A program made the translations under genes and the position numbers. The notes below the pieces were generated by a model. The model ran no database searches. It was not told the origin of the DNA and saw nothing but the letters and a program-made list of their open reading frames with translations. Below are positions 17,956 through 28,780 of a stretch of DNA of 64,000 nucleotides, piece after piece; the stretch's first letter is position 1; each line of letters opens with the position of its first letter. Origin of the DNA: JACRCT01 sp049841135 (GTDB lineage Bacteria; Myxococcota; Myxococcia; Myxococcales; UBA5297); contig JASGHK010000008.1 of NCBI GenBank assembly GCA_049841135.1, positions 1,178,001-1,242,000 of the forward strand. The letters are read 5' to 3'.

Positions 17956-20169
17956 GTGGATCCGCGCTTCGACAAGACCCGATCGCTCTTCCCGGCGGCC
18001 GTCGCGGCCGGTGTCGTCACCCTCGAGGGCGTCCTCGAGCAGGTGGTCTTCACCAACGCCGAGAACGGCTTCTCGGTGGTCAAGCTGACGCTCCCCGACC
18101 GCCCGGGGCTGGTGACGGCGGTCGGCAGCCTCGCGAGCGCCCGACCCGGCGAGAGCCTGCGGCTGACCGGCCGCTGGGTGCAGGACCGCAAGTGGGGCGA
18201 GCAGTTCCAGAATCGCCTCGTTCATGACCGTGCGTCCCGCCACCCTGGCCGGCATCGAGCGCTACCTGGGCTCGGGGCTCGTGCCCGGCATCGGCCCGGT
18301 GATGGCCGGTCGCCTGGTGAAGAAGTTCGGCCTGGCGACGCTGGACATCATCGACAACGACCCGAAGCGGCTCGCCGAGGTCGAGGGAATCGGGCCGGTC
18401 CGCCGCGCGTCCATCCTCGAAGCCTGGGAGGAGCAGCGCGAGATTCGCCAGGTGATGGTCTTCCTGCAGTCCAACGGCGTCAGCGCCTCGCACGCGGTGC
18501 GCATCTTCAAGCAGTACGGCCAGAAGGCGATCGAGGTCGTCCGCGAGAACCCCTACCGCCTCGCCGCCGACGTCTTCGGCATCGGCTTCAAGACCGCCGA
18601 CCAGAATCGCCGGAAACCTGGGCATCCCCAAGGACTCGCCGCGCCGCGCCGAGGCCGGCGTGCTGCACGTGCTCTCCGAGCTCTCGGAGGAGGGCCACGT
18701 CTACCTGCCCCGCACCAAGCTCGTCGAGAGCGCCCGGGAGATCCTCTCCATCGACACGCCGGTCATCGAGGCGGCGGTGGACGCCATGGCCTCGCACGAG
18801 GAGCTGGTGCTCGACGCCTCGACCGCCTCCGAAGACGCCGCGGTCTACCTGCGCTCGCTGCACGCCGCCGAGACCGGGCTCGCCACTTCGGTGCGCGCGC
18901 TCCTCTCGGTGCCGGTCAAGCCCATCTCCATCGACGTTGACAAGGCGCTCGGCTGGTTCGAGCAGAAGGCCGGCATCGAGCTCGCCCCCGAGCAGCGTGA
19001 GGCCGTGCGCCAGGCCATCACCGCCAAGGCGCTGGTCATCACCGGCGGCCCGGGCACCGGCAAGACCACGCTGGTCAACGCCGTCATCCAGAATCCTCGA
19101 GAAGAAGGGCCGCAAGATCCTGCTCGCCGCGCCCACCGGCCGCGCCGCCAAGCGGATGTCGGAGGCCACCGGCCGCGAAGCCAAGACGCTCCACCGCCTG
19201 CTGGAGTTCACCCCCAAGGGCGGCGTCTTCCAGCGCAACGCGGAGAACCAGCTCGAGGCGGACCTGATCGTCGTCGACGAGACCTCGATGGTGGACACGG
19301 TGCTGGGCGACCACCTGCTGCGCGCCGTCCCGGCCCACGCCCAGCTCGTCTTCGTCGGCGACGTCGACCAGCTGCCGTCGGTCGGCCCGGGCAGCGTGCT
19401 CTCGGACCTCATCCGCTCGCAGGCCGTGCCGGTGGTCCGCCTGCAGCGCATCTTCCGGCAGGCGGAGGAGAGCCTCATCGTCGTCAACGCGCACCGGATC
19501 AACGACGGCCAGCTGCCCCGGCTGCACAACAAGGACGGCTCCGACTTCTTCTTCATCGCGGAGGAAGAGCCGGAGAACGTGCTCGCGACGATCAAGTCGC
19601 TCCTGCGCGAGCGGTTGCCGCGCAAGTTCGGCTTCGACCCGCTGCGCGACATCCAGGTCCTGACGCCGATGCACCGCGGCACGCTCGGGGCGGCGAACCT
19701 CAACCACGAGCTGCAGGGGATGCTCAACCCCTCCGGCCCTTCGCTCACCCGCGGCAGCCGCACCCTGCGCGTCGGCGACAAGCTGATGCAGGTCCGCAAC
19801 AACTACGACCTGGACGTCTTCAACGGCGACGTGGGGCGGCTGGAGTCCATCGACGAGCCGAACCAGCTCGTGCGCGTCGAGTTCGACGGCCGGCTCGTCG
19901 CGTACACCTTCAACGAGCTCGACGAGCTGATCCACGCCTACGCCTGCACGGTGCACAAGTCGCAGGGCAGCGAGTACCCGTGCGTGGTGATGCCCATCCA
20001 CACGCAGCACTTCACGCTCCTGCAGCGCAACCTGCTCTACACGGCGGTGACGCGCGGCAAGAAGCTGGTGGTGCTGGTGGGCAGCCAGCGGGCGCTGGCG
20101 ATTGCGGTCAAGAACGGTCGGACCGGCGAGCGGCACACGGGTCTGGCGGATCGCCTGCGCTCCTCGTGA
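17956..20169 (+). CDS. recD2: RecD2 ATP-dependent DNA helicase (three frame breaks)
   Basis: RecD2 is a superfamily 1B 5'-3' helicase of genome maintenance, acting without RecBC. Segments in three frames join into one protein: an N-terminal OB-like part (EQVVFTNAENGFSVVKL), helix-hairpin-helix units (LGSGLVPGIGPVMAGRLVKK), the Walker A ITGGPGTGKTTLVNAV, Walker B VVDETSMVDT, and the C-terminal SH3/UvrD-like motifs (YACTVHKSQGSEYP, LLYTAVTRGKKLV). Breaks lie at 18208-18214, 18602-18608 and 19089-19095. Each reads CAGAATC where the family needs CAGATC. Removing the three extra A residues gives 736 residues, a normal RecD2 length. The start is GTG 17956. A deleted relic of this gene lies at 36162-36331. 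Confidence 0.9.
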   Translation: MDPRFDKTRSLFPAAVAAGVVTLEGVLEQVVFTNAENGFSVVKLTLPDRPGLVTAVGSLASARPGESLRLTGRWVQDRKWGEQFQNRLVHDRASRHPGRHRALPGLGARARHRPGDGRSPGEEVRPGDAGHHRQRPEAARRGRGNRAGPPRVHPRSLGGAARDSPGDGLPAVQRRQRLARGAHLQAVRPEGDRGRPREPLPPRRRRLRHRLQDRRPESPETWASPRTRRAAPRPACCTCSPSSRRRATSTCPAPSSSRAPGRSSPSTRRSSRRRWTPWPRTRSWCSTPRPPPKTPRSTCARCTPPRPGSPLRCARSSRCRSSPSPSTLTRRSAGSSRRPASSSPPSSVRPCARPSPPRRWSSPAARAPARPRWSTPSSRILEKKGRKILLAAPTGRAAKRMSEATGREAKTLHRLLEFTPKGGVFQRNAENQLEADLIVVDETSMVDTVLGDHLLRAVPAHAQLVFVGDVDQLPSVGPGSVLSDLIRSQAVPVVRLQRIFRQAEESLIVVNAHRINDGQLPRLHNKDGSDFFFIAEEEPENVLATIKSLLRERLPRKFGFDPLRDIQVLTPMHRGTLGAANLNHELQGMLNPSGPSLTRGSRTLRVGDKLMQVRNNYDLDVFNGDVGRLESIDEPNQLVRVEFDGRLVAYTFNELDELIHAYACTVHKSQGSEYPCVVMPIHTQHFTLLQRNLLYTAVTRGKKLVVLVGSQRALAIAVKNGRTGERHTGLADRLRSS

Positions 20170-20261
20170 GGAGGAGCCCACGCACTGCCTCCCATGACCG
20201 GATTGGAGCCCTCCGACGCAGAGGTAGACTTTCCTGCCCCAAGACCCACAGGGAGGGTGCG

Positions 20262-21047
20262 TTGAAAGTCATCGACCTGGACGACGCCCGCCGGCCGCTC
20301 TTCGCCGAGTGCCTCGAGGACTGGTCCTCCGACGTGAAGGAGGCCGGCGACCGTCGCGCCCGCTGGGTGGCGCGCTTCTGGGAGCGCGGACTGCGCGCCC
20401 AGCTCGCCCTCGACGACGACGGGCGGGTCGGCGGGATGATCCAGCACCTGCCCATCGAGCAGTCGCACGTCGGCGGGCAGGGTCTGCGCTTCGTCCCCTG
20501 CATCTGGGTGCACGGCCACGCGCAGGGCCGCGGCAACTTCCAGGGCCACGGGATGGGAAGCGCCCTGCTCGAAGCCGCCGAGGCCGATGCCCGCTCCCGC
20601 GGAGCTTCGGGCATGGCGGCGTGGGGCCTGTGGCTGCCGTTCTGGATGAAGGCCTCCTGGTTCAAGAGGCACGGCTACCGGAAGGCAGACCGGGCGGGGC
20701 TGGCGGTCCTCCTGTGGAAGCCGTTCTCGTCCGAGGCGCAACCGCCGCGGTGGTTGCGCAAGAGCAAGCCCCTGCCGGCCGGTCCGCCCGGGAAGGTCTC
20801 GGTGGTCGCCTTCTCCAGCGGCTGGTGCACGGCCATGAACCTCGCCACCGAGCGCCTGAAGCGGGCGGCGGCGGACCTCGGCGCGCGCGTGCACTACCAG
20901 GAGATCGACACCTCCGAGCACGCCGCGGCCGCCGACTGGGGCATCTCCGACGGCCTCTTCGTCGACGGCCGCGGGGTGCGCACCGGACCGCCGCCGACCT
21001 ACGAGAAGCTGCGAACGCTGCTCGAGAAGCGGGCGCGGCGCCTCTAG
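20262..21047 (+). CDS. YoaP-like GNAT acetyltransferase with thioredoxin-like tail
   Basis: The 261-residue protein has two parts. Residues about 1-160 form a GNAT domain, with GNFQGHGMGSALLEAAEADA as the acetyl-CoA-binding motif A. Residues 170-261 resemble the YoaP-like C-terminal domain with a thioredoxin-like start (VVAFSSGWCTAMNLATERL) and the closing DGLFVDGRGVRTGPPP. The substrate is unknown. The start is a TTG at 20262 with a strong GGGAGGG site upstream, since no ATG or GTG fits the frame there. It follows recD2 by 92 bases and is convergent with the FAD oxidoreductase. Confidence 0.75.
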   Translation: MKVIDLDDARRPLFAECLEDWSSDVKEAGDRRARWVARFWERGLRAQLALDDDGRVGGMIQHLPIEQSHVGGQGLRFVPCIWVHGHAQGRGNFQGHGMGSALLEAAEADARSRGASGMAAWGLWLPFWMKASWFKRHGYRKADRAGLAVLLWKPFSSEAQPPRWLRKSKPLPAGPPGKVSVVAFSSGWCTAMNLATERLKRAAADLGARVHYQEIDTSEHAAAADWGISDGLFVDGRGVRTGPPPTYEKLRTLLEKRARRL

Positions 21048-21078
21048 CGTCTCCGGGCGCGCACCCGCGTCTCCGACC

Positions 21079-22653
21079 CTAGCCGCTGCTCTTCAGGCCC
21101 GGCGCGGCCGGGTCGTCGTGGAATTCGGGGCTGGCCACGCCCTCGGCGCCCGGGGGCCCGAACGATTTGAACCCCCTCCGGTCGTCGTGACAGAGCAGCT
21201 GGACGGCGTGGCGGCCGCTCATCGCCGCGCCGGGAACGCCGGCGAACGGGAGCGTCCACTGCCCGGCCATGTAGAAGCGACCCAGGCCCTGGAGCCGCCT
21301 GGGCAGCTCCGCGCCCATGTTCTTGGCGGTCATGCACCAGCCGTCGGGCGAGCCCTGCCAGTTCCCGGTGTACCGCTCGAACGTCACCGGCGTCGCCACG
21401 TCGACGACCTCCACCTGCTTGGCGAAGCCCGGCCAGCGCCGCTCGAGCTCGGCGATGGTCTGCTCGGCGACCCGACGTTTCTCGGCCGCGTAGGCCTGCT
21501 CGTCCTGGTGCAGGGTGGACCAGTAGTCGTGGTTGCTGGTGTACCAGACCTGCACCACCGACTTGCCCGGGGGAGCCATCGAGGGGTCGTGGCAGTAGTG
21601 GTGGACGTCCAGCTTCGCCCGGCTCTGGCCGGCGATGAGGATCGGGCGGGGCAGGTCGAAGAGGAGGTGGCCCGGCTCGCCGGACAAGTCCCGCGCGACG
21701 CCCAGCATCACCTGGACGAGCGGCGGATAGACCTTCCACTCGGCGTACACCCGCCGCAGCTCCGGGCTGGCGTAGCGGCCGCCCAGCATGCCGAAGATCG
21801 TCGTGCGGCCGTCGGCGGCCGAGACGACCGCGTCGGCTCGGTGTTCGCGGCCGTTCGCCAAGCGGACCCCCACGGCCCGGTCGCCCTCCACGAGGATCCT
21901 CTCCACCTTGGAGTTGAAGTGCAGCGTGCCGCCGAGGCTGCGGTACCGCCGGGCCACGGTCTGAGCCACGCTGATCGAGCCCCCGAGCGGCACTCCCGCG
22001 TTCTTCGCGTGGTAGGTGGCGAGCACCACCAGGGCGGTGATGAGCGGCGCCTCGGGCATCGGCCAGCCGGGGTTGTCGATGAGCAGGCGGACGACCTGCG
22101 CCAGGCAAGGGTCCTTGAACTGGCTGGCGAAGCCGTCGACGGTCCAGCTCGCGCGACGCAGGACACCGAGGGGCGGAATCATCGCCCGGAGGTGCTTGAG
22201 CCAGTCCAGGGTTCCCCTGAGCTCCTTCGGCTTCTCCAGGTCGAGCTCGAAGCCGACGAACTGGCGCGCCATCCGAATCAGCTCGCGGACGAGCGCGGCG
22301 TCCCCCGGGGACACCGCCAGCAGCTCGAGCTCCAGGCGGCCGAGGTCCGCGTAGACGTCCACCGTCTTGCCCATCGTCTCGATGCGCATGACGACGTCCC
22401 GGTCGACGAACTTCCTGCCCTGGACGACGCCGAGGTCCTCCCACATCGGATGGAACATCCCGGAGGCCGACGACATGAGCATGTGGATGCTCGTGTCGAA
22501 GACGTAGCCGCTGCGCTTCCAGGCGGTGCACAGGCCGCCGGGCAGCACGTGAGACTCGAAGAGCTGGCTGCGGTAGCCGTTCATCTGGGCGTAGCAGCCC
22601 GCCGACAGCCCAGCCATGCCCGCACCGATGACGATGACTTCGTTCCCCCCCAT
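21079..22653 (-). CDS. CrtI/phytoene desaturase-like FAD oxidoreductase
   Basis: This 524-residue flavoprotein begins with the dinucleotide fold (EVIVIGAGMAGLSAGCYAQM) and has GGLCTAWKRSGYVFDT, as in the CrtI/carotenoid isomerase/FAD amine oxidase family. The C-terminal FAD motif is FYMAGQWTLPFAGVPGAAMSG. It would oxidise or isomerise a polyene or another lipid-like substrate. No other carotenoid gene is visible nearby, so the substrate cannot be told from context. The ATG start at 22653 is preceded by AAGGAG. A 25-residue Pro/Gly-rich tail follows the conserved region. Confidence 0.82.
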   Translation of the reverse strand: MGGNEVIVIGAGMAGLSAGCYAQMNGYRSQLFESHVLPGGLCTAWKRSGYVFDTSIHMLMSSASGMFHPMWEDLGVVQGRKFVDRDVVMRIETMGKTVDVYADLGRLELELLAVSPGDAALVRELIRMARQFVGFELDLEKPKELRGTLDWLKHLRAMIPPLGVLRRASWTVDGFASQFKDPCLAQVVRLLIDNPGWPMPEAPLITALVVLATYHAKNAGVPLGGSISVAQTVARRYRSLGGTLHFNSKVERILVEGDRAVGVRLANGREHRADAVVSAADGRTTIFGMLGGRYASPELRRVYAEWKVYPPLVQVMLGVARDLSGEPGHLLFDLPRPILIAGQSRAKLDVHHYCHDPSMAPPGKSVVQVWYTSNHDYWSTLHQDEQAYAAEKRRVAEQTIAELERRWPGFAKQVEVVDVATPVTFERYTGNWQGSPDGWCMTAKNMGAELPRRLQGLGRFYMAGQWTLPFAGVPGAAMSGRHAVQLLCHDDRRGFKSFGPPGAEGVASPEFHDDPAAPGLKSSG

Positions 22654-23282
22654 GCTCGACTCCTTGCTGCGCGGCAGAGCGCCGGCGCCGGGGGAGTGTA
22701 GCGACGCGCCTTCGGACGCCGAAGGCGGCTGGGGCTTCGCCGGCCGGCATCTGCCCGGTGCCTGACCCAGTCCGCATCCCAGCGTTCGCCCGCTACGAGC
22801 CTCGGCGCTTCCGCTGGAGAACTGCCGCGGCGTTCAGGTCCGGCGGCAGCACCGTGACCAGGTCTCCGGCCGGTGGTGTGAACAGCGAAGAGGCCCGGGT
22901 TCGGCGAGGGTCCGTCGGCAGCAGGTTGCTGGAAAGCAAAGCACTTCGCCGGAGGGCGAACCTGGTCCGGACGGCCCGTCGGCGGCGCCACCACCGGCTA
23001 CCGATCGGCCGCTCCCATCAGGTGGGGGCGGTCTTCGAGCGCGCCGCAGTGCCCGTTGGGGACTCGGTCCTGGACGTCGGCCTTGTCGCGGGCGAAACCC
23101 ATGTCGGTGGGTACCGACATACCTTCAGCGCTCCGCCTGCCCTTCTTCTGAGCCGACGCGCCGGACTTCGACCACCCTCCAGGCCTCGCCAAGCGAGCCG
23201 GCGAGGAAGGGCTCGGACGCAGCAGGAACGTGTCTCGTCGGCCTTCGGTGCGGTATTGCTCTGGCTTCGGCCGGAGGTCCGC
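22654..23282. other. Non-coding region with a short dispersed repeat
   Basis: I see no convincing gene in these 629 bases. Open frames here have no starts, no ribosome sites and Arg/Pro-rich composition. The stretch holds a 33-bp repeat (22926-22958) shared with the region before the phospholipase-like gene, and presumably the promoter of the propeller protein at 23283. Confidence 0.5.
22926..22958 (+). repeat. Dispersed 33-bp intergenic repeat, copy A
   Basis: It contains GGAAAGCAAAGCACTTCGCC and matches the copy at 29040-29072 at 30 of 33 positions by eye. Both copies lie in long gene-poor gaps, in the same orientation as the downstream gene. Read in frame, both would encode Leu-Leu-Glu-x-Lys-Ala-Leu-Arg-Arg-Arg-Ala. 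Confidence 0.6.
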
Positions 23283-25479
23283 ATGCGCAAGCTCGCCATC
23301 GCTGCCATCGTCGTCGCCATCGGCGTCGGCCTGGGCGTGGGCGGCTGGTACGTCGCCTTCCAGCAGCACCAGCGGAGGCTCGAGAGCGAGTGGGCAGGCA
23401 TCCTCGCGATCCGCTCGGGAGACGCCGAGGTCGCCGCGGCCTGCGACCGGTTCCTGGCGGCCTTCCCGGACTCGCACCTGTTCGGCAACCGCCACGCCGA
23501 CGAGGCGAAGGCGCGCGCCGACGTGGCCCGCCGGCGCCTCGCGGACGAGGAGCGCCGCCGGGACGACGAGAAGCGGCGTCTCGAGGCGCTGGCGGCGGCC
23601 GAGGTCGCCCGGCGCGCCGAGGCCGAGGCGATGGCCAAGGCGGCGCAGACCGCGCTGACGGTCCGCGACGCGGTGCGCGCCGTGCTGCAGGACCGCCTGT
23701 TCGATCTGCTCGGCGCGGCGCCGGACCTGGGGCGCGGCTCGGTCTTCCTGCGCGCGTCGAACCGCGGCGTGCACGAGCTCGTCTACGGCTCGGTCCTCTT
23801 GGGCCCGGTCCCGGACGCGGACGGCGCCCGCCTGCTCGACCCCAAGTCGCTCGACCTCGCGCTGGGCCGCAAGGTCTACGACGAGACCGCGCACCGGCTG
23901 GACAAGGAGGCGCTCCGGGTCTTCCTGGCAGCGGCCTACGTGGCACCCGGCGAGACGCTGCTGGGGCTGACCGCGAAGGCGGTCTACCCGGCCTTCGCGC
24001 GGCGCCTGCGCAACGAGCTGCGTCTGTACCGCGGGCTCACGCGGCAGATGCCGGTCGAGCTCGCGCGGGCGCGGGCGAAGTGGCTCGAGGCCCAGGCCGG
24101 CAAGCTCGAGGGGCAGCGCGACTGGCGCGAGCTGTACCGGGCCGTCTACGAGCAGACCGACACGCTGCGCGCGCTGGGCATCGCGCCGTGCGAGCTGCGG
24201 GCGGCGGACCTGGGCTTCTGGGTGCGGCGCATCGACGACGGGACGGCGGTGGTGCTGGGCGAGTTCCTGGAGAAGGTCGTCGCGGCCTACGACGGCGAGT
24301 GGCTCTCGGCGCTCTCCGACCCGCTGCAGCCGTTCACCGCGACCACCGGCTGGGCCGGCGGCGACCCCGTGCAGATCGTCAAGAAGGGAGCGCGCTGGAC
24401 GCTGGAGGAGAACGGCCAGACCTTCGACGCCTGCGCCCGCGGCTTCCGCGCCGACCCGCCCGAGAAGGCTCCGGCGAGCTTTGCCGACGAGCGGACGAGC
24501 GACCGGCTGGTGCGGCGCCTCGCGGCGGGGCCGTGGGCCGAGGCGAGCCTGGTGGTCGGGTTCACCGCCGACTCCAAGCAGCTCGTCACCGTCGAGGACG
24601 AACAGCTCTACTTCGTGGACGCGGCGACGCTGCAGGTCGCTCGCACGGCGTCGCTGCCCCGCGCGACCGCCCTGAGCGCGCGGTGGCTCTCGCATCGGGG
24701 GACGCTCCTGCGCACCGTGCAGGAGGGCTGGTCCGAGCTCTTCGACGGCGCCTCGGGCGCGGCGCTGGGCAAGTTCGGCGGCTTCGTGGTCGGCGACGTC
24801 GACGAGGGCGCCACGGTCATGGCGCGGCTGTCGCCGAAGAAGGGCGACGAGGCCGGGTCGCTGGAGGTCCGCTATCACGCGGGCGAGGGCGAGTGGGCCG
24901 CCACGCGCGTCGGGCTGCCGAACGAGACGTTCGACCAGGTGAAGGTGCACCCCAGCGGCGAGAATCGTCTTCGCGCGGCAGACGACGGCTTCGGGCACCG
25001 ACAAGACGGGCTTCAAGGCGTGGGACGTGGGTGCGGGCGAGCGTCGCCGGGGGCTCGACCTGCCGGGCGTCACGCGCTTCTCGCTCAACTCGTCGGGCAC
25101 GAGGCTGTGCCGACCGGACGAGGGCTCGGGCGAGGTGATGCTCGAGTGGCTCGACGGGGCCGAGGGCGTCCGCGCGCCGGACCCCAAGAAGCGCTGGCGC
25201 GGCCGCGACTGCCTCTTCGTCACCGGCGACCGGCTCCTGGTGCAGTCCGAGGCCGAGGGCGGGCGCTGCACGGTGCAGGTGGTGGACGTCGCCAGCGGCA
25301 AGGGCGTCGGCCGGCCGCTGCGCCTCAACGACCACGACCTGCAGACCACCTACCGCGACCTCTCGCCCGACGGCCGCTGGCTGCTGCTGCAAGACCCCGA
25401 TCGCGACACGCTGATCCTCTGGTCGCTGGCCGAGGTCGCCGAGAAGCCGGCGGCGGCGCCGACCGCTCCGGCTCCGTGA
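23283..25479 (+). CDS. Membrane-anchored coiled-coil/propeller protein (frame break)
   Basis: The protein starts at ATG 23283 with an N-terminal membrane anchor (IAAIVVAIGVGLGVGGWYVA). A charged coiled coil (about residues 55-125, ARRRLADEERRRDDEKRRLE) follows, then a helical middle part. The C-terminal half has WD40/PQQ-like strands (VVGFTADSKQLVTVEDEQLY, YRDLSPDGRWLLLQDPD). The frame breaks at 24960-24966, where GAGAATC appears for an expected GAGATC. Removing the extra A joins PSGEIVFARQTTASGTDK smoothly and gives 731 residues. The function is unknown. Similar anchored propellers often serve in envelope assemblies. Confidence 0.7.
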
Positions 25480-26001
25480 GGCCACCAAGACAGCGCCAAC
25501 GGCTCCAGCTCGAGCGAATCGGTCCCGTCGGCCTGCGGGCCGCCTCTCCGGACGGCCGCGTCGAGCTGTCCCTCCTAGGAAGAGGCGCCTTGCGTGTCCT
25601 GGGCGCTCGCGGCGCGTATCGCGCCGCCCGATGACAGTCATCGACCCGATCTGTTTTCTCTATGCCTGGCGAGTCGTTAACCTCGCGCGGCTTCAAGGAC
25701 ACGGGCGCGCTCGGCGCGCGAGCTGCCTCCAGCGTCGTCCTCGGACAGTGCGCCGGTCTCGGTTGCCAGCAACTTGGGGGCGGGGACGGCGAGCCCGCAT
25801 GCGGGGAGTCCCATGGCTGAACCGACGCTCGATCGCGTTCGCGCGCTGCCCCTGACCGCGCTGCGGCGGACCCTCGGCGGCCCAAGGCGTCCGCGGCGCA
25901 GCCGAGGCCTTGGGGCGCATCGAGTCCGCCACGGACTTCGCGTGCTGTCTGGGGGCGCTCTCGAGCGATCCCCGCCGGGGGCTCGGTCCGCGCGACGACC
26001 G
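25480..26001. other. Non-coding region
   Basis: These 522 bases contain no gene I can support. A frame in phase with the downstream lipoprotein is open back to 25774 but lacks coding character. An A+T-richer patch near 25630-25690 (tgttttctctatgcc) may hold promoter elements. Confidence 0.4.
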
Positions 26002-28004
26002 ATGACCCGCGCGCGCCCCAGAGGCCGGCAGCCGACGGCCAGGAGGTACTCCGTTCTTGGGGTCGTCGCCCTGTTGTCGCTGGGCTGCGCGCCGTTGGAG
26101 TTCCGCGCGAGCTTTCGCGGGGCCCGGGCGGCGGATGCGGGGTGGCACGAGGACGCCGGTAGTCCCTTCGACGCCGGAGGGCTTCTGGACGCGGGCTGCC
26201 AGGCTGGGGACGCCGGTCTTCCCGGCCCGCTGACACTGGCCGTGGCAATGAACGGAGCTGGCGTCGTCAAGCTGCCTGGCGGCGCCTGGACGCTCGAAGG
26301 CGTCGAACCGGGGGCACACGGGACGACGGCCCTCCTGGGCGCAGACCAGCTCTCCTACCAGCCCGCCGCCGACTTCCACGGAGCAGACCGGTTCGAGTTC
26401 ACCCTCCGCGATGTCTGCGGAGCGGCCTCGACCGGCTCGGTGCTGGTCAAGGTGATGACCCCCTTCACCTGGACTGGCCAGAATCGACGACCGCTGGAGC
26501 GAGCGCAGGAACTGGTGCGGCACGCTCATCGAGGGCACCTGCACCGGGGCGTCCGCTCCTCCCGCGGCTGGGGATGTCGCGGTGTTTGACGGCACCTGCA
26601 CCGAGGGCTGCGCGGTCCGCATGGACATTGCGGTCTCGGTGCGGGGCATCGAGATGAACGAAGGGTGGACGGGCACCGTCGAGCAGGCGGAGGCGAGGAT
26701 CTCGGTCGGCGCGGCGGGTTGGACGCAGGCGGCGGGGACGTTCCACGGGGGCCCCCACTCCATCTTGGTGACCGGAACGCTCGACCTGCGCGGCGGCGAG
26801 TTCTGGTCCTGCTCGTCGACCCTGACTTTGGGCCAGCCGGCCTGCGGGACGACTCCCGTCCTGCGGCTCGCACCGGGCGCGGCCTTCCACCACGGGCAGG
26901 GCACCGTCATCAACGACGGAGGACGGCCCGATGGAGAGAGCTGCCACGCCGAGGGGACCTTCGAGCTCGGCCGCAACCTCGAGCTGTGGAACCTGGTCCC
27001 GGTCGGCCGCGACGCGGCCTTCGGGTGGCACTCGGCGCTGCGGGTCGAGGGGCCTGGAGCGCTCCGCGTGCTCAACGACCTCGACCAGACCAAGGGCGAG
27101 CTGCGAGGGGAGATCTCCCTCGCCGGGCGGCTCCTCGTTCGAGCCGAAGCCGAGCCCTCACCGGAGTGCATCCTGACCTTCGACGGCGCCGGACTCGTCC
27201 AGCGCGTCGCCTTCGAGACGGGCGGCGGGACCTGCCACCTCGTGGTGGACAATGGAGCGGGGAGCGTGTCGACCGAGGCCTCGACGAGCGATTCCGCGGC
27301 CCCGTCGCTCACGCTCCGCAGCGGGACCTTCGTGGCCCCGTCGGGCACCCTCTCCTTGGGGACGAGCGTCGCGCCGCCCGCGGTGGCCACTCCGTTGAGG
27401 GTCGCGGTTGGGGCGACCTTCTCGCACAACCGGGGAACGCTCCGGATCGTCGGCAGCCGCATTTCGGGCGACTCCTTCCACGGCAACAGCGCTCTGGACG
27501 TCCCGGACCGGCTCGAAGTGAACCACTTCATCGTCGAAGAGGCGGTGCCCGCGTTCGGTTGGCACTCTTCGACGCAGGTCCTTCCGCCCAGCACCCTGGT
27601 GGTCCTCGGCGATCTCACCGATCACTCCGAAGCGCTCAGCGGCCGCTTCGAGGTCCACGGCGGCTTCGTGCTGGGGGCCCTCGCGTCCGGCGGGACGGCA
27701 TCGCTGACGTTCGTGGGGAGCGGCGCCGCGACCTACCAGAGCGAGGGCGGGCTCCATCCCCAAGGGGACATCCGGATTGTCAAGCCCTCCGGCTCGCTCC
27801 AGCTCCTCGCGGACTGGCACCTCCCGGGCGAGCTCCAGACCTTCACCGTGGAGTCGGGCCTGCTCGATTCTAGGCGGCCACCTCCTCGTGGTGGACGGGA
27901 CGCTCGTGCTCGGGGCCGAGGGGACGCTCCAGCGCAGCGGGGGGAGCTTCTCGCCCGACGCGCCGCCGCGCTTCTCGAACCAGGGCGGGACCGTGCTGCC
28001 CTGA
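26002..28004 (+). CDS. Large lipoprotein with Ig-like domain (two frame breaks)
   Basis: The lipoprotein signal is YSVLGVVALLSLGC after a basic N terminus, followed by a DAG-rich linker. An Ig/cadherin-like domain contains YQPAADFHGADRFEFTLRD. The long remainder (about 150-666) is Gly/Thr/Ser-rich beta-structure with recurring phrases such as SGTLSLGTS and GTFVAPSGTL, resembling a parallel beta-solenoid. The breaks at 26479-26485 (CAGAATC for CAGATC) and 27866-27872 (GATTC for GATC) each repair with one base removed, giving 666 residues. The ATG at 26002 is set by the signal peptide. It is probably a surface protein; the function is unknown. Confidence 0.65.
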
Positions 28005-28203
28005 ATCGGTCCCCACGCCCCAGCGCCCTACCAGCGGCGGGACGATGCTCGGGGCGCGCCCAGGAGGATTGAGGCGGATGCAGGGAGCAGAGCTGCAGGC
28101 CGGTTTCGTGAGGGTGAGCTGGGGCCGCTCGAGCCGGAAATGGGGATAGACCTTCCCGAGACGCGCCCGCCAGAGCGCGCCGGGTTGGGGGCCCTTTTCC
28201 GGC

Positions 28204-28780
28204 TCACGACGCCTTCGCTCTTTGAGGGAAGCGCTCGAGGATCTTCTTGGTCGCTTCAGGGATCTTGTTGGCGGCATCCTCCGGCGAAGGATTGCTGCCC
28301 AGGTCCGCCTGGGCATCGCCGCGCCACAGGAGCTGCTTGTTGCCGGGGGCGACGACGTCGATGATCACCGTGCCCTGAGTGTACGGAACGGCCTCTTCAG
28401 CCGGTGGTCCCAAGACGCCGCCGTACGGCCCCCAGCCGTAGCCGTAGAAGGAATCGACGTCCTCCATCTTCGTCGCCTGTTGCGTGGTGGAGTGCCACCC
28501 GACGAGGAAGTCAGGGTTGGCTGTCGAGTCCACGCGCTGGTAGCCCTTGGCTGCGAGCTGCACGATCGGCAGCCTGCATGAGGTCGTCCCGGACGAACGG
28601 CATGCGACCCGGCTGGTTGGATCCTTCAGGAAGCCAGGCGTAGGTCTGGAACTGCTGCAGGTGCGCCTCGGCGCCCGGCGCCGAGACCGAGCTGACCTTC
28701 ATGCCCGAGCAGCCGGCCGAGAGCGCGAGCCCCAACAACGCAATCCCAGTCATCCCAGTCATCGACGGTGCCTTTCCCAT
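28204..28780 (-). CDS. DUF4136-like lipoprotein (frame break)
   Basis: This small exported protein has the lipoprotein signal IALLGLALSAGC. It shows the DUF4136 pattern: FQTYAWLPEG near the N terminus, then ALAAKGYQRVDSTANPDFLV, GWHSTTQQ, a Tyr/Gly-rich loop (FYGYGWGPYGG) and TVIIDVVAPGNKQLLWRG. The frame breaks at 28556-28562, where GCAGCTC appears with one base too many. Removing it gives Asp-Arg-Ala-Leu-Ala-Ala-Lys-Gly-Tyr, as in the family, and 191 residues. An upstream ATG at 28792 is an alternative start. DUF4136 proteins are periplasmic and of unknown function. Confidence 0.78.

Noticed and set aside
16272..18191. A long minus-strand open frame over the delta-60 lipoprotein and the start of recD2
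   Set aside because: It crosses two genes with clear plus-strand motifs and has no start signal or recognisable domain.
17956..20169. Programmed ribosomal frameshifting in recD2
   Set aside because: Three shifts in one gene at identical CAGAATC sites, and similar breaks in unrelated genes with different inserted bases, do not fit a programmed site with a slippery sequence and stimulatory structure.
22998..25349. A 783-residue minus-strand open frame over the propeller protein
   Set aside because: Its composition is Arg/Ala/Gly-rich without motifs. The plus strand has an anchor, coiled coil and propeller strands.
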